Virus record (IMG/VR): IMGVR_UViG_3300032309_000943 | Span: 1 to 50,088 of that record | Length of the DNA stretch: 50,088 bases | Strand: one strand, 5' to 3' | Source of the DNA: a virus | Shown: one piece after another, positions 49,219-50,088 of the stretch | Layout: each line of letters opens with the position of its first letter | Position numbering within the stretch: the first letter of the stretch is position 1 | Notes under the pieces: generated by a model | What the model was told of the DNA's origin: nothing | Databases searched by the model: none | Seen by the model: the letters and a program-made list of their open reading frames with translations, nothing else | Program-made: the position numbers and the translations under genes

Positions 49219-49537
49219 GTTTCATCCGTATCAATTCATTCACTTCTTGTTTTAGAACTTTTCCATCGCCACTTCTCATGTATTTATTTACATGAGTAGA
49301 AGCGTGTTTCTTTAGTATAGCATTTATTGATTCTCTTATCATTTTTTTATTTTCCAATTGTAATGTTGGGGAATATCCACCCGCAAATTTTTGATATGCA
49401 GTTTCAATACCTGTTGAAATGCTTTTCAACGGGCCAGTTAACTGAATCATTCTCTTGGCATATCCGTATGGATTTACAGATGGTCTTAATTTTGATAGAG
49501 CTTTAACAATCCTTGGAACTATTTTTTTAGGTTTCAT
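49199..49537 (-). CDS. Small basic protein, unknown
   Basis: The 112-residue protein starts KPKKIVPRIVKALSKLRPSV and is helical and Lys/Arg-rich throughout. It shows no known motif. It overlaps the exonuclease gene by 20 bases, and its ATG lies two bases after the stop of the repeat protein gene, indicating a minus-strand operon. A palindromic TGTAAATAAATACA lies in its coding region and may be chance. Confidence 0.5.
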   Translation of the reverse strand: MKPKKIVPRIVKALSKLRPSVNPYGYAKRMIQLTGPLKSISTGIETAYQKFAGGYSPTLQLENKKMIRESINAILKKHASTHVNKYMRSGDGKVLKQEVNELIRMKLGKKTI

Positions 49538-49539
49538 TT

Positions 49540-50088
49540 TTATCTTCCAACATCAAAAATTGGATTTCTAGATGGTCCTCTAGATCCTAAAGCTAATTTG
49601 GTTAAATACGTATCCATTGGATCTAGTATATTTCCAGAAGAGGCAGCACGCCCATCTTCCCCTGCATTAAATCCTTGCATTATATTGCTTTTTATCTTGA
49701 TTGTGAATGGATCTGATGCGTAATCAACAGGTTTTGATGGATTTGCGAGGACGTTATCACGCTCATTATCATCAGCACCAACTGGTGGTAATGGTCTATT
49801 GGGTTTTTTTGGTATTGGTTTTGGTTTTGGTTTTGGTGGAGTAACTGGTGGAGTAACTGGCGGTGTTACTGGCGGTGTTACTGGCGGTGTTACTGGCGGT
49901 GTTACTGGTGGAGTAACTGGTGGAGTAACTGGTGGAGTAACTGGCGGTGTTACTGGTGGAGTAACTGGCGGTTTTACTGGTGGAGTAACTGGCGGTGTTA
50001 CTGGCGGTGTTACTGGTGGAGTAACTGGTGGAGTAACTGGTGGAGTAACTGGCGGTGTTACTGGTGGAGTAACTGGCGGTTTTACTGG
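49540..50088 (-). CDS. PPVT-repeat protein (5' truncated by window end)
   Basis: The minus-strand frame is open from the window edge to a TAA at 49540-49542, giving at least 182 residues. The upstream part is a run of PPVT (sometimes PPVK) tetrapeptides, at least 21 copies. It changes to a Lys-Pro-rich stretch PPKPKPKPIPKKPNRPLPPV and then a folded-looking tail (VLANPSKPVDYASDPFTIKI, IMQGFNAGEDGRAAS). Such Pro-rich runs form stiff extended rods. It is likely a virion decoration or linker protein. The gene continues beyond the window. Confidence 0.7.
   Translation of the reverse strand, partial: PVKPPVTPPVTPPVTPPVTPPVTPPVTPPVTPPVTPPVKPPVTPPVTPPVTPPVTPPVTPPVTPPVTPPVTPPVTPPVTPPVTPPKPKPKPIPKKPNRPLPPVGADDNERDNVLANPSKPVDYASDPFTIKIKSNIMQGFNAGEDGRAASSGNILDPMDTYLTKLALGSRGPSRNPIFDVGR
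49835..50088 (-). repeat. 12-bp tandem coding repeat, 21 copies to the window edge
   Basis: Units seen on the plus strand are GGTGGAGTAACT, GGCGGTGTTACT and GGCGGTTTTACT in mixed order. The first two differ at four synonymous positions and encode the same PPVT; the third gives PPVK. The array continues past the end of the window. Confidence 0.95.

Noticed and set aside
49270-49292. Palindromic AAATAAATACATG-like sequence as a minus-strand late promoter
   Set aside because: It lies inside the coding region of the 49199-49537 gene with no start codon suitably placed downstream.
49835-50088. Tandem repeat array resembling a CRISPR array
   Set aside because: Units are 12 bases with no spacers, and they keep an open coding frame of PPVT tetrapeptides.
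1-50088. Insertion sequences, integrase or prophage attachment sites
   Set aside because: No transposase, integrase or inverted-repeat pair was recognised. The tRNA genes are complete, with no duplicated 3' ends.

Overview
This is an AT-rich segment of a tailed-phage genome, most likely a T4-type myovirus. The evidence is a T4-style replication block: family-B DNA polymerase, UvsX recombinase, gp41-type DnaB helicase and gp61-type primase. There is also a gp25-type baseplate protein, many tail-fibre genes, a RuvC-like resolvase, and repeated TATAAATA boxes before transcription units that match the T4 late-promoter consensus. Genes are packed with ATGA or TAATG overlaps and there are almost no empty stretches. 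The host is not proven. A secreted cohesin/dockerin-like protein and a tiny protein ending in a PEP-CTERM-like tail resemble Planctomycetota proteins, so such a host is an inference worth testing.

Layout. (1) 1-3443: surface-sugar genes (RfbH-like dehydrase, GDP-mannose dehydratase, GT2-TPR glycosyltransferase), closed by a terminator. (2) 3488-14086: tail-fibre and adhesin genes, with collagen-like stretches, a 93-residue tandem repeat, a module shared by two genes, and a protein of 21 RCC1 repeats. (3) 14186-20065: a second sugar block (sulfotransferase-GT9 fusion, GT-FkbM fusion, HldE-like kinase and separate nucleotidyltransferase, HldD-like epimerase, cupin). (4) 20062-34743: nucleotide and DNA metabolism. 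The polymerase is split into two ORFs (exonuclease plus motif A; motifs B and C). The 4.6 kb between them holds a SpoU methyltransferase, five canonical or near-canonical tRNAs plus one aberrant tRNA-like gene, a predicted pseudoknot RNA, a circularly permuted tmRNA, an HNH endonuclease, a phosphoesterase, small membrane proteins and several sigma70-type promoters. After it come uvsX, helicase, primase, thyX and a monomeric class II ribonucleotide reductase.

(5) 34827-40513: a gp25 domain fused to a very large unknown domain, a thermonuclease, the dockerin protein, a tubulin/FtsZ-family GTPase, a holin-like protein and an out-of-frame overlapping pair containing a lipoprotein (spanin-like). 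A bidirectional terminator ends this block. (6) 40547-50088: mainly minus-strand genes, many encoding very basic Lys/Arg-rich conserved phage proteins, plus a 688-residue protein with an HNH-like tail, a NUMOD-like protein, a PD-(D/E)XK nuclease and a truncated PPVT-repeat protein. A plus-strand RuvC-like gene is embedded in this block.

Together the genes describe a lytic phage that makes its own nucleotides, replisome and part of its translation support (tRNAs, RNA methylase, tmRNA). It probably modifies cell-surface or virion glycans and uses early sigma70-type and late TATAAATA promoters. All functions come from reading motifs by eye; no database search was run.
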